DNA from: Proteromonas lacertae
Lineage: Eukaryota; Sar; Bigyra; Opalinata; Proteromonadidae
Reading direction: 5' to 3'
NCBI GenBank assembly: GCA_002245135.1
Contig: NGBS01000583.1
Span: 248,001 to 312,000 of the forward strand
Length of the DNA: 64,000 nt
In this document: piece by piece, positions 36,667 through 47,425 of the stretch
How the letters are laid out: every line of letters starts with the position of its first letter
Position numbering within the stretch: position 1 is the stretch's first letter
Made by a program: the position numbers and the translations under genes
Notes under the pieces: generated by a model
Told to the model about the DNA's origin: nothing
What the model saw: only the letters and a program-made list of their open reading frames with translations
Database searches by the model: none

Positions 36667-37822
36667 ATGAAAACACTTATATTGATTCTATGCGTTCTTT
36701 CCTATATACTGGCATGTAATAATTACTGTAGTGGACATGGTACTTGTGAACTAAAAGAGAAATGCTCATGTTTCCCAGGGTGGGGAGGTGCTGATTGTCA
36801 ATTACGTATTTTTGTTATAATAATTTGTTAGGATCATGTCCATATGGTGAAGCTTATATTGACTTAATGCTTGGCGATCTAAACCACGACGGGAAGGTAA
36901 CTGAAGCGGAGCCTAAAACTGAATGGTATCCAGATGAAAGGTTTACCAGAAAATTTAAAAGATTATGTGACAAACGACAGAGCACATAGATATGCAGAAT
37001 GTTCAAATGCAGGTGTTTGTGATAGAACAACAGGTGTATGTAATTGTTTTGAAGGTTTTGAAGGTAGTTCCTTGCCAGAGAAGAACTTGTCCATCAAATA
37101 CAAACAGTGTGTGTTCAGGACATGGTAGTTGCATATCTACATCAATAGCAGTTGACCATATGCCAAGTAATCCAATAGCTGGTTGGGAATATGATAAATT
37201 CTATAGTTGTATGTGTGATGAAGGATGGAAGAATATGGATTGTTCTGAAAGAATATGTCCAAAGGGATTAGATCCATCATCAGCACAAACACCACCAGAA
37301 TTTAAATATACTTATGAATTACCTATAAAAGATAATAATAATAATAAATATACTCCAACTCATTTTTTCAGATATAAATTTAATAATCATATATACACAT
37401 CACCATTAGTTAATGATAAATTAGTTCCTACAGATGAAGCTGCAGATAATAATGCTAAAATCAGTGAAATCCAAGAAGAAATACGAAAAACATTAGCTGT
37501 TATTCCTCCATTATCACAATCAAGAGTTGAAATAGAAAAAAATCAAAATAACAATTATGATTCTCCTTTAACAGTGAATATTTATGCAGAGTATTGTGAT
37601 TATGATTTATTTTATCACAAAGAATCATATCTACATGTTTACTATAATAAAAATAAATATGATCAAGCAACAAGAGCAGGTGATGAAATTAAAGATAATA
37701 ATGGTAAAAAAGTTGAAAGAAAACCAATAGAATGTAGTAATAAAGGTGTGTGTAATACAGAAACTGGAATGTGTGAGTGTCTAACGGGTTATTATGGTAT
37801 TGCATGTCAGCTAGCGAGTTAA
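36667..37822 (+). CDS. Secreted EGF-like repeat protein (second copy), two frame breaks
   Basis: Paralogue of the gene at 3715: signal peptide ([13 protein letters not shown], residues 4-16), [68 protein letters not shown], and a terminal CSNKGVC...[12 protein letters not shown]. Intron 36806..36831 (26 nt). Two +1 breaks are well placed by the family: one at 36936-36960, because the conserved TNDRAH block is already in the second frame some 10-15 codons before the zero-frame TAG at 36987; the other at 37066-37075, where [12 protein letters not shown] needs the third frame. With two bases skipped the product is 375 residues. A Ca-binding-like [12 protein letters not shown] (EF-hand loop form) follows the first EGF module. 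Confidence 0.75.
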
Positions 37823-37932
37823 TCTTTATAAATTTTTGTTTAATAGATATGTATTATATATATTTTTTATTGTAACTTAATTCTGTTTTATGTATTTTAA
37901 TAATAAAAAGAAAAATATACAAATCTTATACT

Positions 37933-39567
37933 CTACTGTGTTTTAGTCTCTAATTTAGTTAATTTTTCTTTAACATTATCCTTAAACGATTTCAATATAC
38001 TATAAACATCTTTATAACCATCAGAGAGTGAATATTTGAATGATTTTTGTCCTAAATTAATTCTCACCTTTTGACCAGCTTCTAAACTAATTGCAGGATA
38101 TATATCAACTTCCTCTTTACTAATATCACTATAAGCAATACCTAAATCAACTCCATTCTTTGAAAATGATATTTCTCTAGTTTCTCCATTATAAAAACAG
38201 CTTATAACATCACCACATTTCCATTTTGATTCTAACCCATAATCATTTTCATCAACATTATATTTCTTTTGATTAAATCCATCATAACTCCACGAATGAT
38301 CAGTATCACCAACTCCATTATTCTCAGTTTCTTTACACTCAAATTTGGAAGTTGCCCATCCAATTTGCATTTTATTATCACTGATTAATTCTACTTCATA
38401 ATATATTTTGATAGGATGATAATAACGGATCTGATAATCCCAATGAACTGAATTGACTTAATCCTTCTAATAAATCTGATTCTGTTAAAGACATTTCACC
38501 ACTTAATTGAGTCATTGTGTCTTTTAATTCTATTGATTCTTCAGATTCATTTGTTTCTTCAGATTCTACCACTTCGTTTGATTCATTTGTTGTTGTTGTT
38601 GTTGTTGGAAGTGGTGGTGGTGGAGATTGAACTATTTCTTCATTTAATGGTTTTATTTTATCATTTCCTTTAGAAGATTTCTTTCTTCTTTTATTCTTTC
38701 TCAATTCACCCAATCCTTCCATTACTGCATTTTTAACTAAATTCTCATCTAACGAATAATCAAAATATTTCCTCTTTTCTTCTTCTCTCTTTTGTTGTTG
38801 TTCTAATGCTTCAGTATCAACGTAATTCTTTTTTCCTTCTTCTGATAAATCATTATATCCATGTGCAAATGTGCATGATTTACCACGAGGACAACCCCAA
38901 TCTTTATTTGCACCTTTTGGAGCTATAAATAAAATACAAAATATAAATTATTATTATCATTTATACGATTTCTTATTTTTCTGGCATTTACCCAATCAGC
39001 ACACATTACTGTCTTAGTTTTTGATACTTTCTTTTTTATTTTATTATCTTTAGCCCATGATGGTAAACCTAAATACCATCCTTCTATTCCTGTTTCTGTT
39101 TTTTCTTCTTCTTCTACATATTCTTCGTTGTTTAATTTTGCTAATTCTTTTCGCTCTTGTCTTTCTTGCCATTTCAATAAAGCTATTTCATTATTTACAT
39201 TACGAAGTCTTCTACCGTTGAGATCTCGACAAGCACCAAAATTTGTTACTGTTTTACCCAACTTCTTACCTTCAAATTTTAAATTTGCACCAAATCTATT
39301 GAGTGATTAGAAAAATAAGTTTAATACCCTCCTTTTCCTCCTGAACCTTTCACAGCAATATTCACAAACATTACATCTTTATATTTGTTTTCACTTTGTA
39401 CAACTCTATTAACTATAAAAATACATCCAACAGGAATGTTTTCTTGTTCCTAAACACTATATTCAAGTCAAAAATACTTCTATTCTTTCTAAAACTTCAC
39501 TTTCTAAATATTCATTTGCAAATAATGAATGATAACAACCATCAATTCTATAATAAATAGTAACCAT
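37933..39567 (-). CDS. SDE2: SDE2-like protein with CCCH finger and SPRY domain
   Basis: SDE2 is made as a ubiquitin-like fusion, cut after GG, and acts in splicing and replication-stress control. Here: a ubiquitin-like N-terminus (about residues 1-80) ending VKGSGGKGGFGANL, with the GG-KGG cut site; the SDE2 signature FGACRDLNGRRLRNVN; a CCCH-like element (CADW...WGCPRGKSCTFAHG); an acidic/Pro linker; and a C-terminal SPRY domain (YYEVELISDNKMQIGWA, HSWSYDG, ISFSKNGVDLG). Introns 39450..39477 (28 nt), 39296..39327 (32) and 38923..38966 (44). The second splits the Gly codon at the cut site. One +1 break at about 38405-38420, before IYYEVEL; the zero frame stops at 38396. Product 509 residues with one base skipped. 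Confidence 0.85.
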
Positions 39568-39705
39568 AGAAGAAAAATGAAAAACAAATGTCAAACTTAT
39601 GTTTGATTCAAATCTATTTTGACATTTTCTTTATTCTCTTAAAAAAACATATTCAATAACAATTTCTTACGTATTAATCATTATTCTTAACAATAGATGA
39701 TAATT

Positions 39706-40671
39706 TTACATAACTGGAACATGAACTCTTTCAGCAACTCTACATTGGTTAATTCCACCAACAAGTCTGAAGTATCCATCTTCACCCCATCCTTTGCCCC
39801 AGGAATTTTGGATCTTAATATATTTCTTTCCTTCTTCTTCACCATAACCAACAGCCAAAACACCATGATCAATATCTCCCCAACAATCAGCATCAAATAT
39901 ACCTTTAGTATAAAACATTATACTACCTCCATAAATACCAACAGAAACAGGTTGTTTACTCAATATTTGTAATAATGACTCTTCATGACCATCAGTTTGA
40001 AAATGGGATGATATTTTAGCATAAGGAACTGGTGAACATGTTTTCTTACATTCTTGATCTTTTGCTACATATGGATAATCTTCTTCAGAACAAATACCAT
40101 TATCTACAACATAATCCATAACATGATCTCTCAAACCACCTCTACAACCATGATTACCATAATCTCCAGAACAATCAACAATTTGTTGAGCTGATAATTT
40201 AACTAGCTTTGTTGTATTTATTGCTACAACACTTTCTATAGCAGCTACACCACTGAATGCATAGCAAGCACCACACATACCTTGATCTATTACCTCATTC
40301 ACAACTCCTTTCTTTGTCCAATCAACAGAATCTGGAATTGGTTCGCGAGGTAAATATCTTACTGGAACTCTATGACTTGGTTGAGATAGTTCACCAAAGA
40401 TTAATCTCGATGTTCTGAATTCTTCTGGTGTCATATCAGTGAATTTGTTAATACCAGCAGTCCATGAAGATTTTTGTCTATTATGAGCATCAATTGTATC
40501 TAAATTCTTAGCAAACACATTCAATCTATAGATATACTCATCAACAGAGGAGTATTCTTTGTGAAATGTTCTTCTGAACACTTCAAAGTTTCTTTCATAA
40601 TATTCCCTTGCTCTGAGGTTAGATGCAAGAGTTACAGACAATAAAGCAACGAGTAGCAGCAGAATTTTCAT
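39706..40671 (-). CDS. Cathepsin L-like cysteine protease (C1A), copy 1
   Basis: 321 residues: signal peptide (KILLLLVALLSVTLA), an I29-type propeptide with an ERFNIN-like pattern (ERNFEVF...YIYRLNVFAKN) and mature peptidase from about VDWTKKGVV. Catalytic features: oxyanion Gln and Cys in DQGMCGACYAFSG, His in DHGVLAVGYG, Asn in IQNSWGKGWG. The usual CGSCWAF is CGACYAF, with Trp replaced by Tyr. Probably lysosomal or secreted. No introns, unlike most neighbours. Start set at the ATG directly before the signal peptide. A tandem paralogue lies 126 nt upstream on the same strand. Confidence 0.9.
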   Translation of the reverse strand: MKILLLLVALLSVTLASNLRAREYYERNFEVFRRTFHKEYSSVDEYIYRLNVFAKNLDTIDAHNRQKSSWTAGINKFTDMTPEEFRTSRLIFGELSQPSHRVPVRYLPREPIPDSVDWTKKGVVNEVIDQGMCGACYAFSGVAAIESVVAINTTKLVKLSAQQIVDCSGDYGNHGCRGGLRDHVMDYVVDNGICSEEDYPYVAKDQECKKTCSPVPYAKISSHFQTDGHEESLLQILSKQPVSVGIYGGSIMFYTKGIFDADCWGDIDHGVLAVGYGEEEGKKYIKIQNSWGKGWGEDGYFRLVGGINQCRVAERVHVPVM

Positions 40672-40797
40672 TTTTAATAAATTGTATTTCAAGCCCAATT
40701 CAAAATGCTTGAAATATTTATGACCGTTTCATGATTTTCGATAAATTCTCAAATACCCCCAAAACAAAAACAACAAATTCCCAATTACATAATCAAT

Positions 40798-41787
40798 TTA
40801 CATAGTTGGAACATGAACTCTTTCAGCAACACGACATAAACCTCCCTTTCTTACATCTCTAGCAAAACGAATATATCCATGTTCACCCCAAGTATCACCC
40901 CATGAGTTTTGGATTTTGAAGTATTTCTTACCATCTTCTTCACCATAACCTACAGCTAATACACCATGGTTAATTCCATAAGCACCACAATCTTCATCAT
41001 CGAAAATACCACTTACATAGAATTGAATGCCAGCTCCATCAATACCAACGGATGGTGGTTGAACAGCTAAAACTTTCTCTAATTGATCTTCTTCTGGTTT
41101 AATTGTGTAATGACCAGCTAATTTAGCATATGTAACTTTCTTGCATGTCTTTTCACAAGCTCCTTCTTTACCAGTGTATGGATAATCATCGGCTTTACAG
41201 ATACCATTATCAATGACATAATCCATAACTTGATCTCTTAAACCTCCACCACATCCTTCATTACCATAATCATTTGAACAATCAACGATTTCTTGTACTG
41301 ATAATGTTTGTAAGGTTGTTGTATTAATTGCGAAGATACTTTCAATTGCTGAAATACCACTGAAGGCATAACATGATCCACAACTTCCTTGATCTTTTAC
41401 ATCAGCAACAACTCCTTTTGTTGTCCAATCAACGGATGCTGGAGCTCTGTTGTATAAATACTTTACTGGTGTATTCTTTAATGAGTCTTTACTTTTTTCA
41501 CCTAAATGTAACTTTGATGCCATAAATTCTTCAGGTGAAATATCAGCGAACTTGTTAACTCCCATCTTCCAACTTTTTGAGAGTTTGTTGTGTTTTTCAA
41601 TAGTATCAAGGTTGTTAGCGAATATATTTAATCTGTAAATATATTCATCAGCTGTAGAATAGTCTTTGTTCATTGATCTTCTGTACTGTTCAAAAGCTCT
41701 TTCATAATAGACTCTGTTACGAAGGTTAGCAGCACTTACAGAAGCAATAATACAGATAGCAGCTAATATAGCAAAGATAGACTTCAT
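40798..41787 (-). CDS. Cathepsin L-like cysteine protease (C1A), copy 2
   Basis: 329 residues, about 60% like copy 1 by eye. Signal peptide (IFAILAAICIIASVSA), I29 propeptide (YERAFEQYRR...YIYRLNIFANN), mature start near ASVDWTTKG. Active site DQGSCGSCYAFS (Tyr in place of Trp, as in copy 1), NHGVLAVGYG and IQNSWGDTWG. Cys residues for the normal papain-fold disulfides are present. Intronless. The shared Tyr change and tandem position show a local duplication. Likely lysosomal digestion or secretion. Confidence 0.9.
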   Translation of the reverse strand: MKSIFAILAAICIIASVSAANLRNRVYYERAFEQYRRSMNKDYSTADEYIYRLNIFANNLDTIEKHNKLSKSWKMGVNKFADISPEEFMASKLHLGEKSKDSLKNTPVKYLYNRAPASVDWTTKGVVADVKDQGSCGSCYAFSGISAIESIFAINTTTLQTLSVQEIVDCSNDYGNEGCGGGLRDQVMDYVIDNGICKADDYPYTGKEGACEKTCKKVTYAKLAGHYTIKPEEDQLEKVLAVQPPSVGIDGAGIQFYVSGIFDDEDCGAYGINHGVLAVGYGEEDGKKYFKIQNSWGDTWGEHGYIRFARDVRKGGLCRVAERVHVPTM

Positions 41788-42063
41788 TTTAAATCTGAAG
41801 AACTGTGTCTCAAACTAGTTTGATAATTTTGAAATGACGAACCATCATTTCAAGCCTATTAGTTTGAGTTAAAACTTTCTTTCTTATTTTTCTCTTCATA
41901 TAGGAAGTATTTAAAGAATATACATACCAATACTTGATAATTTATAGTAAACAAAAAAATTTATTCTATGTAATTAGTTATATAATTGAAAGATTAAAAA
42001 ATAATACTCTAATTATACTCATTATAATTGTTGTATGTAATGAAATTGACTTTGTTTTTATAA
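41788..42063. other. Upstream region of cathepsin copy 2
   Basis: AT-rich spacer between a divergent cathepsin gene and the truncated kinase copy. It contains short repeats of tcaaactagtttga type (a palindromic ctagtttg/caaactag pair near 41811-41822). No coding frame recognised. Confidence 0.3.
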
Positions 42064-42640
42064 ATTAATTTAGAATGTTTAATCTATGAATTATTCCAAA
42101 CACTTCAACCACATAGTCCTTATACAAAGTCACTGAAAATTGATCCTTTATTTATTAGTCGAAGTGATGTGTTAGTTGAAGATAATGATTATGATATGAA
42201 GAAGAAAGAACAATTATTAAATCGTCCACAAGAACATATTCAACATATAATAAAGATATTAGGAAGTCCAAGAGAAGAAGATATCTCTTTTATTAATGAT
42301 GAACACTTGAAGAACTTCTTTCGAACCCTTCCTAAATTGCCTCCAATTGATTGGAAGCGTAAATTATCCTTTTTGAAAGGTGAAGAAGTAAATGAAGGAA
42401 TAGATTTGATGATGAAATGTTTGTCTTTTAATCCATCTAATCGTATAAGTGTAAGTGAAGCATTAGAACATCCTTATTTGAAAGAAGTAAGAGATCCAAA
42501 TTTAGAGATTGAATATGATGGTTGTTTTCAATTTTGATTATGAAAAATGGAGAGAATGGAAAGAATTGAGTGACCAAGAGATCTTTCAGAGGTTTATAGA
42601 TGAAACAAAAATTGAAATTGAGGATATTAGTTTTAATTAA
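42064..42640 (+). pseudogene. 5'-truncated duplicate of protein kinase 1
   Basis: About 480 nt are nearly identical to the 3' half of kinase 1 (28499..29070 region), from CLIYELFQT to the end of the kinase domain; in the stretch compared, one C/T difference in 60 nt was seen. The N-lobe, catalytic loop and activation loop are missing and no start codon precedes it, so it cannot make an active kinase. One extra C after GGTTGTTTT (about 42526) shifts the frame relative to the parent. After that the last 35 codons diverge (DQEIFQRFIDETKIEIEDISFN) but stay open in the shifted frame to TAA at 42638. It lies 13 kb away in inverted orientation, so a recent segmental copy. Confidence 0.8.
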
Positions 42641-42704
42641 CAAGATATATTACATTTTAATATTTTAGGTTTTTTGAAAATTTTCGTACCACCAAATATC
42701 AAAA

Positions 42705-43846
42705 ATGGCAAAAACATACGATAGAAAATATGTTACAGCTCTTGGTGGTAAAAATATAACTAAATTGAATGACAATATCAATAATCTTATTGAATATTTA
42801 TCAACAAATCCTCATCCATCGAATGTATGTCATAATGATATATTTGAAATAGTTCGATGATGAAGATGCTGGAGAAGTGGTAATTAGCATTTTGGATGGG
42901 TTAGAAAAATTGAAAACAATAAAGTGTCAAGATTTATGTAAAATATATTCATTTCTATATAAAATAATTGATAATATGAAAATAAATGTTATAAGCAAAG
43001 ATGATATTGAAAGATATGTTGTAGTCTTAAAAGATCAAGAAAAAAGTATTTGTTGTAAGAATGTATAGTTAATCTATAACTCCACTAGTTCGAAAATTAT
43101 CTGAAATGTTTAAGTAATTCAATTGAAGCTTTGGAAACTAGAACAAGGAATAGACAAATATTAAATTGTATATTGAGTGTATTTTATATTGTTTAATAGA
43201 TGTGTTTTATCTTTTTCCTATATTGATATTACTATTATTTGACTATAGAGCCATTTATATTCCACTTTTATTTATTCCATTTAAATATCTAACTCAAGCA
43301 TTATTAAAAACAAGCAAAACTCATGAAGATGAATTTGATGATTATAAATGCAATAAAATACACGAATTAAAATACCCAGAAAGAAAATATCAAGAGCCAA
43401 TTCATATAATAACTGATGACAATCTGAAATCTATAGAATTAGATAGAAAAGTAAATGAAATGAAAGAAAATGAAGAAATAATCAATCCAAGTATAAATAG
43501 TGAAACATTAACAACTATTCATGAAGAAGAAGAAGAAGAAGAAGTAAAACCAAACGTTTCATCGAAATTAAATATTAATGTTCAATTTTATGATGATTCT
43601 AATGATAAATCTGATCCAACAGAAATTCTAACCAAAACATTATTGCAAATATCACAAAATAAACAAAACTCAGTATAAATTCTATTATATATTTATAAAT
43701 AGGATGTTCCTTTAGTGATACCTGTTAGTTTGGAAGAGAATTTGATTGAATTGATTAACATACTAGAAGAAAATGATCCAGAAGCAGAAACTTTGAAAAT
43801 GTGTAAAGATGGTTTAGAAGTCTTACATAAACTTAAATCAAAATAA
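42705..43846 (+). CDS. Hypothetical protein with hydrophobic segment and acidic tail
   Basis: 341 residues after removing introns 42834..42861-type (28 nt), a 26-nt intron (from about 43066), a 32-nt intron (about 43169..43200) and a 30-nt intron (about 43676..43703); exons total 342 codons. The N-terminal half is helical (LNDNINNLIEYLSTN, GVVISILDGLEKL-like). A hydrophobic segment (VFYLFPILILLLF, then IPLLFIPF) near the middle suggests membrane association, unless it is part of a longer intron ending at 43250. A Glu-rich acidic tail follows (EEEEEEEVKP) and a final helical exon. No family recognised. Frame intact under this model. Confidence 0.5.
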
Positions 43847-43934
43847 TATTTTAACAATAATTATGAATTTTATTATTTTTAACAACCAATATAAACATAT
43901 TAAAAATAAAATTGAAATAAAACAGTCATAACCT

Positions 43935-44348
43935 TTATTTTGCTTCTGCTTGAGGAGTAGTATAACAGAATGAAATATAAACGTATATTATCAAACAAAT
44001 TACACAACATATACCAGCAAGGAAAGAATAACCATAACCTGATCCTACGAAGATGAAACACATGACAAAGTAACAAACGGCTCTCATAAAAGCACTAGAA
44101 CAGCATGAAAGACAACTTTTGACAGGATTTAAGCAAGAGAATGGTAATATTTCTGGTGCTTCTAAACAACCAATGAAAATAGCTAATGCTAGATCAGCTA
44201 AGAAGACTAACACACTTTCCCAACTTGGACGACTGATGGCCAAGATAGCACACAAGATATAAACAAGACAGGTAATTATACCACATGCATGGGCTACACA
44301 CCATAAATTCTAAAATATAAAAGCAAAAATATATACAACTGTTGCCAT
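43935..44348 (-). CDS. COPI-associated / TVP15-like membrane protein, copy 1
   Basis: 128 residues with four membrane segments (HACGIITCLVYILCAILAI, SVLVFLADLALAIFIGCL, AVCYFVMCFIFVGSGYGYSFL, CCVICLIIYVYISF). The EAPEILPF motif between helices 2 and 3 fits the COPI_assoc/TVP15 family, small Golgi membrane proteins. Intron 44310..44336 (27 nt) follows a four-codon first exon (MATV). First of three tandem paralogues sharing the same exon layout. Frame intact. Family assignment is by topology and the E(A/Y)PE(I/F)LPF motif. Confidence 0.65.
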
Positions 44349-44512
44349 TAGCTAAAGATATTTCAAATGTTTTATAGTTGTATTGTGTTTTTAAAATAGA
44401 TTCGTTTCAAAAGCATTGTTTTTTGCAGTTTGTATAAAGTTTCAATAATATGCAAAACAGTTATATATTTAATCAATGAATATTAAATATGTAAGTTATA
44501 AACATAGCAAAG

Positions 44513-44955
44513 TTAAACATCAGCCATAATTGACTTTCCATTATTATCATCAGCTACACCTCTATTGCAAAATGCTATAAAGCCATATATCAACATTTCA
44601 ATTGTAACACAAATTGGAGCAATGAAACTATAACCAAATGGCGATCCAGCATATGAAATACAAAAAACCATATAAATTACAAACCTCATGCAAGGCCCTT
44701 CTACACAACTTAAGCAGTCTTTTATAACAAGAAAACAGCCAAAAGGGAGTAATTCTGGTAATTCAAGTAAAGCTACAACAATAAAAAACACTGAATTCGT
44801 CATAAACATGATAACATGTTGCCAATCTGATCCTTCTAATAAGCATAATACAGCACAGAGTAAATAAGTCAATGAAGTTATTATACCCCACACATGTGCT
44901 ACACATATAACATTCTAATAGAATATAACATTATTAAGCATACTATCTTAGGCAT
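44513..44955 (-). CDS. COPI-associated / TVP15-like membrane protein, copy 2
   Basis: 137 residues, four membrane segments, motif ELPELLPFG in the same place as EAPEILPF of copy 1, and the shared CVAHVWGIITSLTYLLCAVLC start. Intron 44915..44943 (29 nt) after a four-codon first exon (MPKI). C-terminal tail slightly longer and polar. Frame intact. Divergence among the three copies is high, so the tandem array is old. Confidence 0.65.
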
Positions 44956-45159
44956 TCTACTTTTGTGAAGTGAAAATGAGTATGGCAATGAATAAATAGA
45001 AAATATCTTTATTTTTTGCCTCGATTTCAAAATAGAATTGATAGATATTTTTTCTTCTTTTTATTCAAAGAAGGTTATTATGATTCTAAATTTATTTTAT
45101 AAATCAATCTAACAAATACATTAAATAATATAGAATATGAACATGAATAAAAGTATGAT

Positions 45160-45582
45160 TTAAACTTTTGCTCCTGTTGATTGAGAACTGCTACCTCCTC
45201 CACAAAATGCACAGTAAGCGTAAATAAGCATTTGGATTACAACTAATACACTCACAATCCAACTATAACCTACACCTGAACCTATGAAAGTTAAACACAA
45301 CACTAAGTAGAATATGAAATGAGCTAAAGCAGATTCCATGAATGATAAGCAACTCTTAAGGGAATTTAAGAATCCAAATGGTAAAACCTCTGGTGCCTCT
45401 AATACAAACACGAGTATGCCAAGAATTATGTTAATTAAGAACATTACTACATGATCCCATGCTCCTCCTGTTGCAATTGACATTATACCACAAATTAAAT
45501 ACATAAGGCCAATTACAATGCCAAATGCATGAGCAAAACACATCATATCCTATTTTGAAATAATAGAAATACGTGATACCAT
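45160..45582 (-). CDS. COPI-associated / TVP15-like membrane protein, copy 3
   Basis: 130 residues, four membrane segments, motif EAPEVLPFGF, ending in a short Ser/Gly-rich tail. Intron 45550..45579 (30 nt) lies directly after the ATG, so exon 1 is only the start codon; the second exon opens DMMCFAHAFG, aligned with the CVAHA start of copies 1 and 2. An ATG at the second codon of exon 2 could also serve. Frame intact. Confidence 0.65.
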
Positions 45583-45759
45583 TTTTATTGAAGTTTTAAA
45601 AGAAGAAAAACAAAAGAAGAAATCGAAGAATAGTTTGTTTTTTGTGTTTTAAATAATTTTACCAACCCATGAATTATCATTTATATCATTAAATAACCAA
45701 TAAATAAAATAAAATACATACATGTTATCACTCTATTTCTATTAAATTACTTCTAATAA

Positions 45760-47313
45760 TTAAAAATCAATGTTATTCTTCCAATTGAAGTATGCACAAT
45801 AACTCTATCACATTATAGATATAATATATATACTTGACTGTAGTAATAGTATGAAACTTCATCTTTTCCATTTTTTATTTCATTTTCTGTTAATTTGTAA
45901 TGAACCGAAACTTTCTCTATAATATCTGATGGTTCGAATATAGAAATTGATTGTCTACAAATATTACATCCTAATAACAACTCTTTATCATCTCTTTCAT
46001 TTAATAAAGGATTTAAAGAATTATTGGAATAAAACAATATACATCTAAACTTTATCTCATCATGTTGATTGAATATAGAAAGTATTTTACCAATATAAAA
46101 AACATCACTGATAGAGGAACTTAATTTAACTGTATCACCAATTTTATAAACAATTTCATTACAATCGAAATTGTCTTTTAATATATTCTTTTGTTCTTCC
46201 TTTTGTTTCACAATCTTTGTACAATTAGGACAATACCATTTCACATCTTCATCAGGTATTGATGTTAATGGTGGATTTAGACAATACATATGATATCCTT
46301 CAAAACAATTATCACATTCTAACATTGTATCACCACTATCAAAACCTCTACAAATTTGACACATATACTCTTCCTAATAATTATAATAAATATATTAATC
46401 TATACTGGTTCATCAAATAATATATTCCATTCATTCAATGATTTAGCTTGCTTACCTCCATCTTTTATACACTCAGGAGTATTACCATGTAAAGGGCAAT
46501 AAAAACACCAACTGTTGTTATTATTGCCTGTGAAATAACATCCTGCTTTCATTGAACAATAATAATGAAAATTATTAAAACATTTCTTTGTTGGACAACC
46601 TAATGTAGCTCCTGTTTGATGACAGTATGTACATTTCTAATAAATAAATACTATAATATATATATATACTAAATCTTTGAATTGTTTTGTATTAATTACT
46701 TTTTTGATTAAATCTTTTAATGGAGTTTTCCCATCAAAATATATTTCTGGTGTTGATAATAGACAGTAATAATGTGCATAATATTCTATTCCTTTATGAG
46801 TATATACATATATTAACACTCCTTCATTGTTTTTACCATCACCACATTCATGACAGAATAAACATTGGATTTTCTTATATTTATTCTCTTCTATTTGATT
46901 CTCTGAGTTAGTAGTTGCTTCTTCATTATTATTATCTTCTTGTTTATCCTCTTCTGTTCTTCCTTCTATCAAATACCTTATTTGGACTTTCTTATTTTGA
47001 TTTTGTTGAGAATCTTCAAACATAAATTCTAAATCATTCTAAAAAAGAAAATACCATTTTCATACTTGATCTATTAAATTCATTGTCTCTCCCCAAGATA
47101 ATTTGCAGTAAGGAATAATCTGCAATCCCAAACTTAATGCCTAATATATACTATTGCTCTGATTAATACATTTATTATGCTTTTGTGCTCAAATTCTTTA
47201 AACAAAAAGTGATATAATCTTTTGATTTCGTCATTTCCTTCAGACTTCTCATAATCCTTTTCTAATAATTCATTATCTTCTATTGATTGAATTGTAAATA
47301 CATTATTTGACAT
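45760..47313 (-). CDS. Chromatin-type protein with extended PHD and PHD fingers
   Basis: 467 residues. An atypical/extended PHD element (CLFCHECGDGKN..., KCTYCHQTGATLGCPTKKCFNNFHYYCSM, FYCPLHG) is followed by a classical PHD finger (CQICRGFDSGDTMLECDNCFEGYHMYCLNPPL, WYCPNC) and then a Tudor/SH3-like stretch (YKIGDTVKLSSS...FYIGKILSIF) with a CNIC pair. This order resembles JADE/BRPF and trithorax-group readers of histone tails; no SET or acetyltransferase domain is present. Introns from 5' to 3': about 47149..47177 (29 nt), 27, 33, 32 and 29 nt; the first uses gtatta...ttag and removes an otherwise in-frame shift. Frame intact; exons total 468 codons. Confidence 0.75.
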
Positions 47314-47425
47314 GAAAACTGAAATTTTAATAATTTGGGGTTCAAAAAAATATTTTATAAACACCATTTCGATAAAAAGAAAATAAACAAAGACAGAATA
47401 AGAAAAAATGAATCATTCAACTTAA

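Noticed and set aside
47150-47160. An 11-nt intron (gtatatattag) in the PHD gene
   Set aside because: A 29-nt intron starting at an upstream GTATTA and using the same acceptor also restores the frame and fits the local size range.
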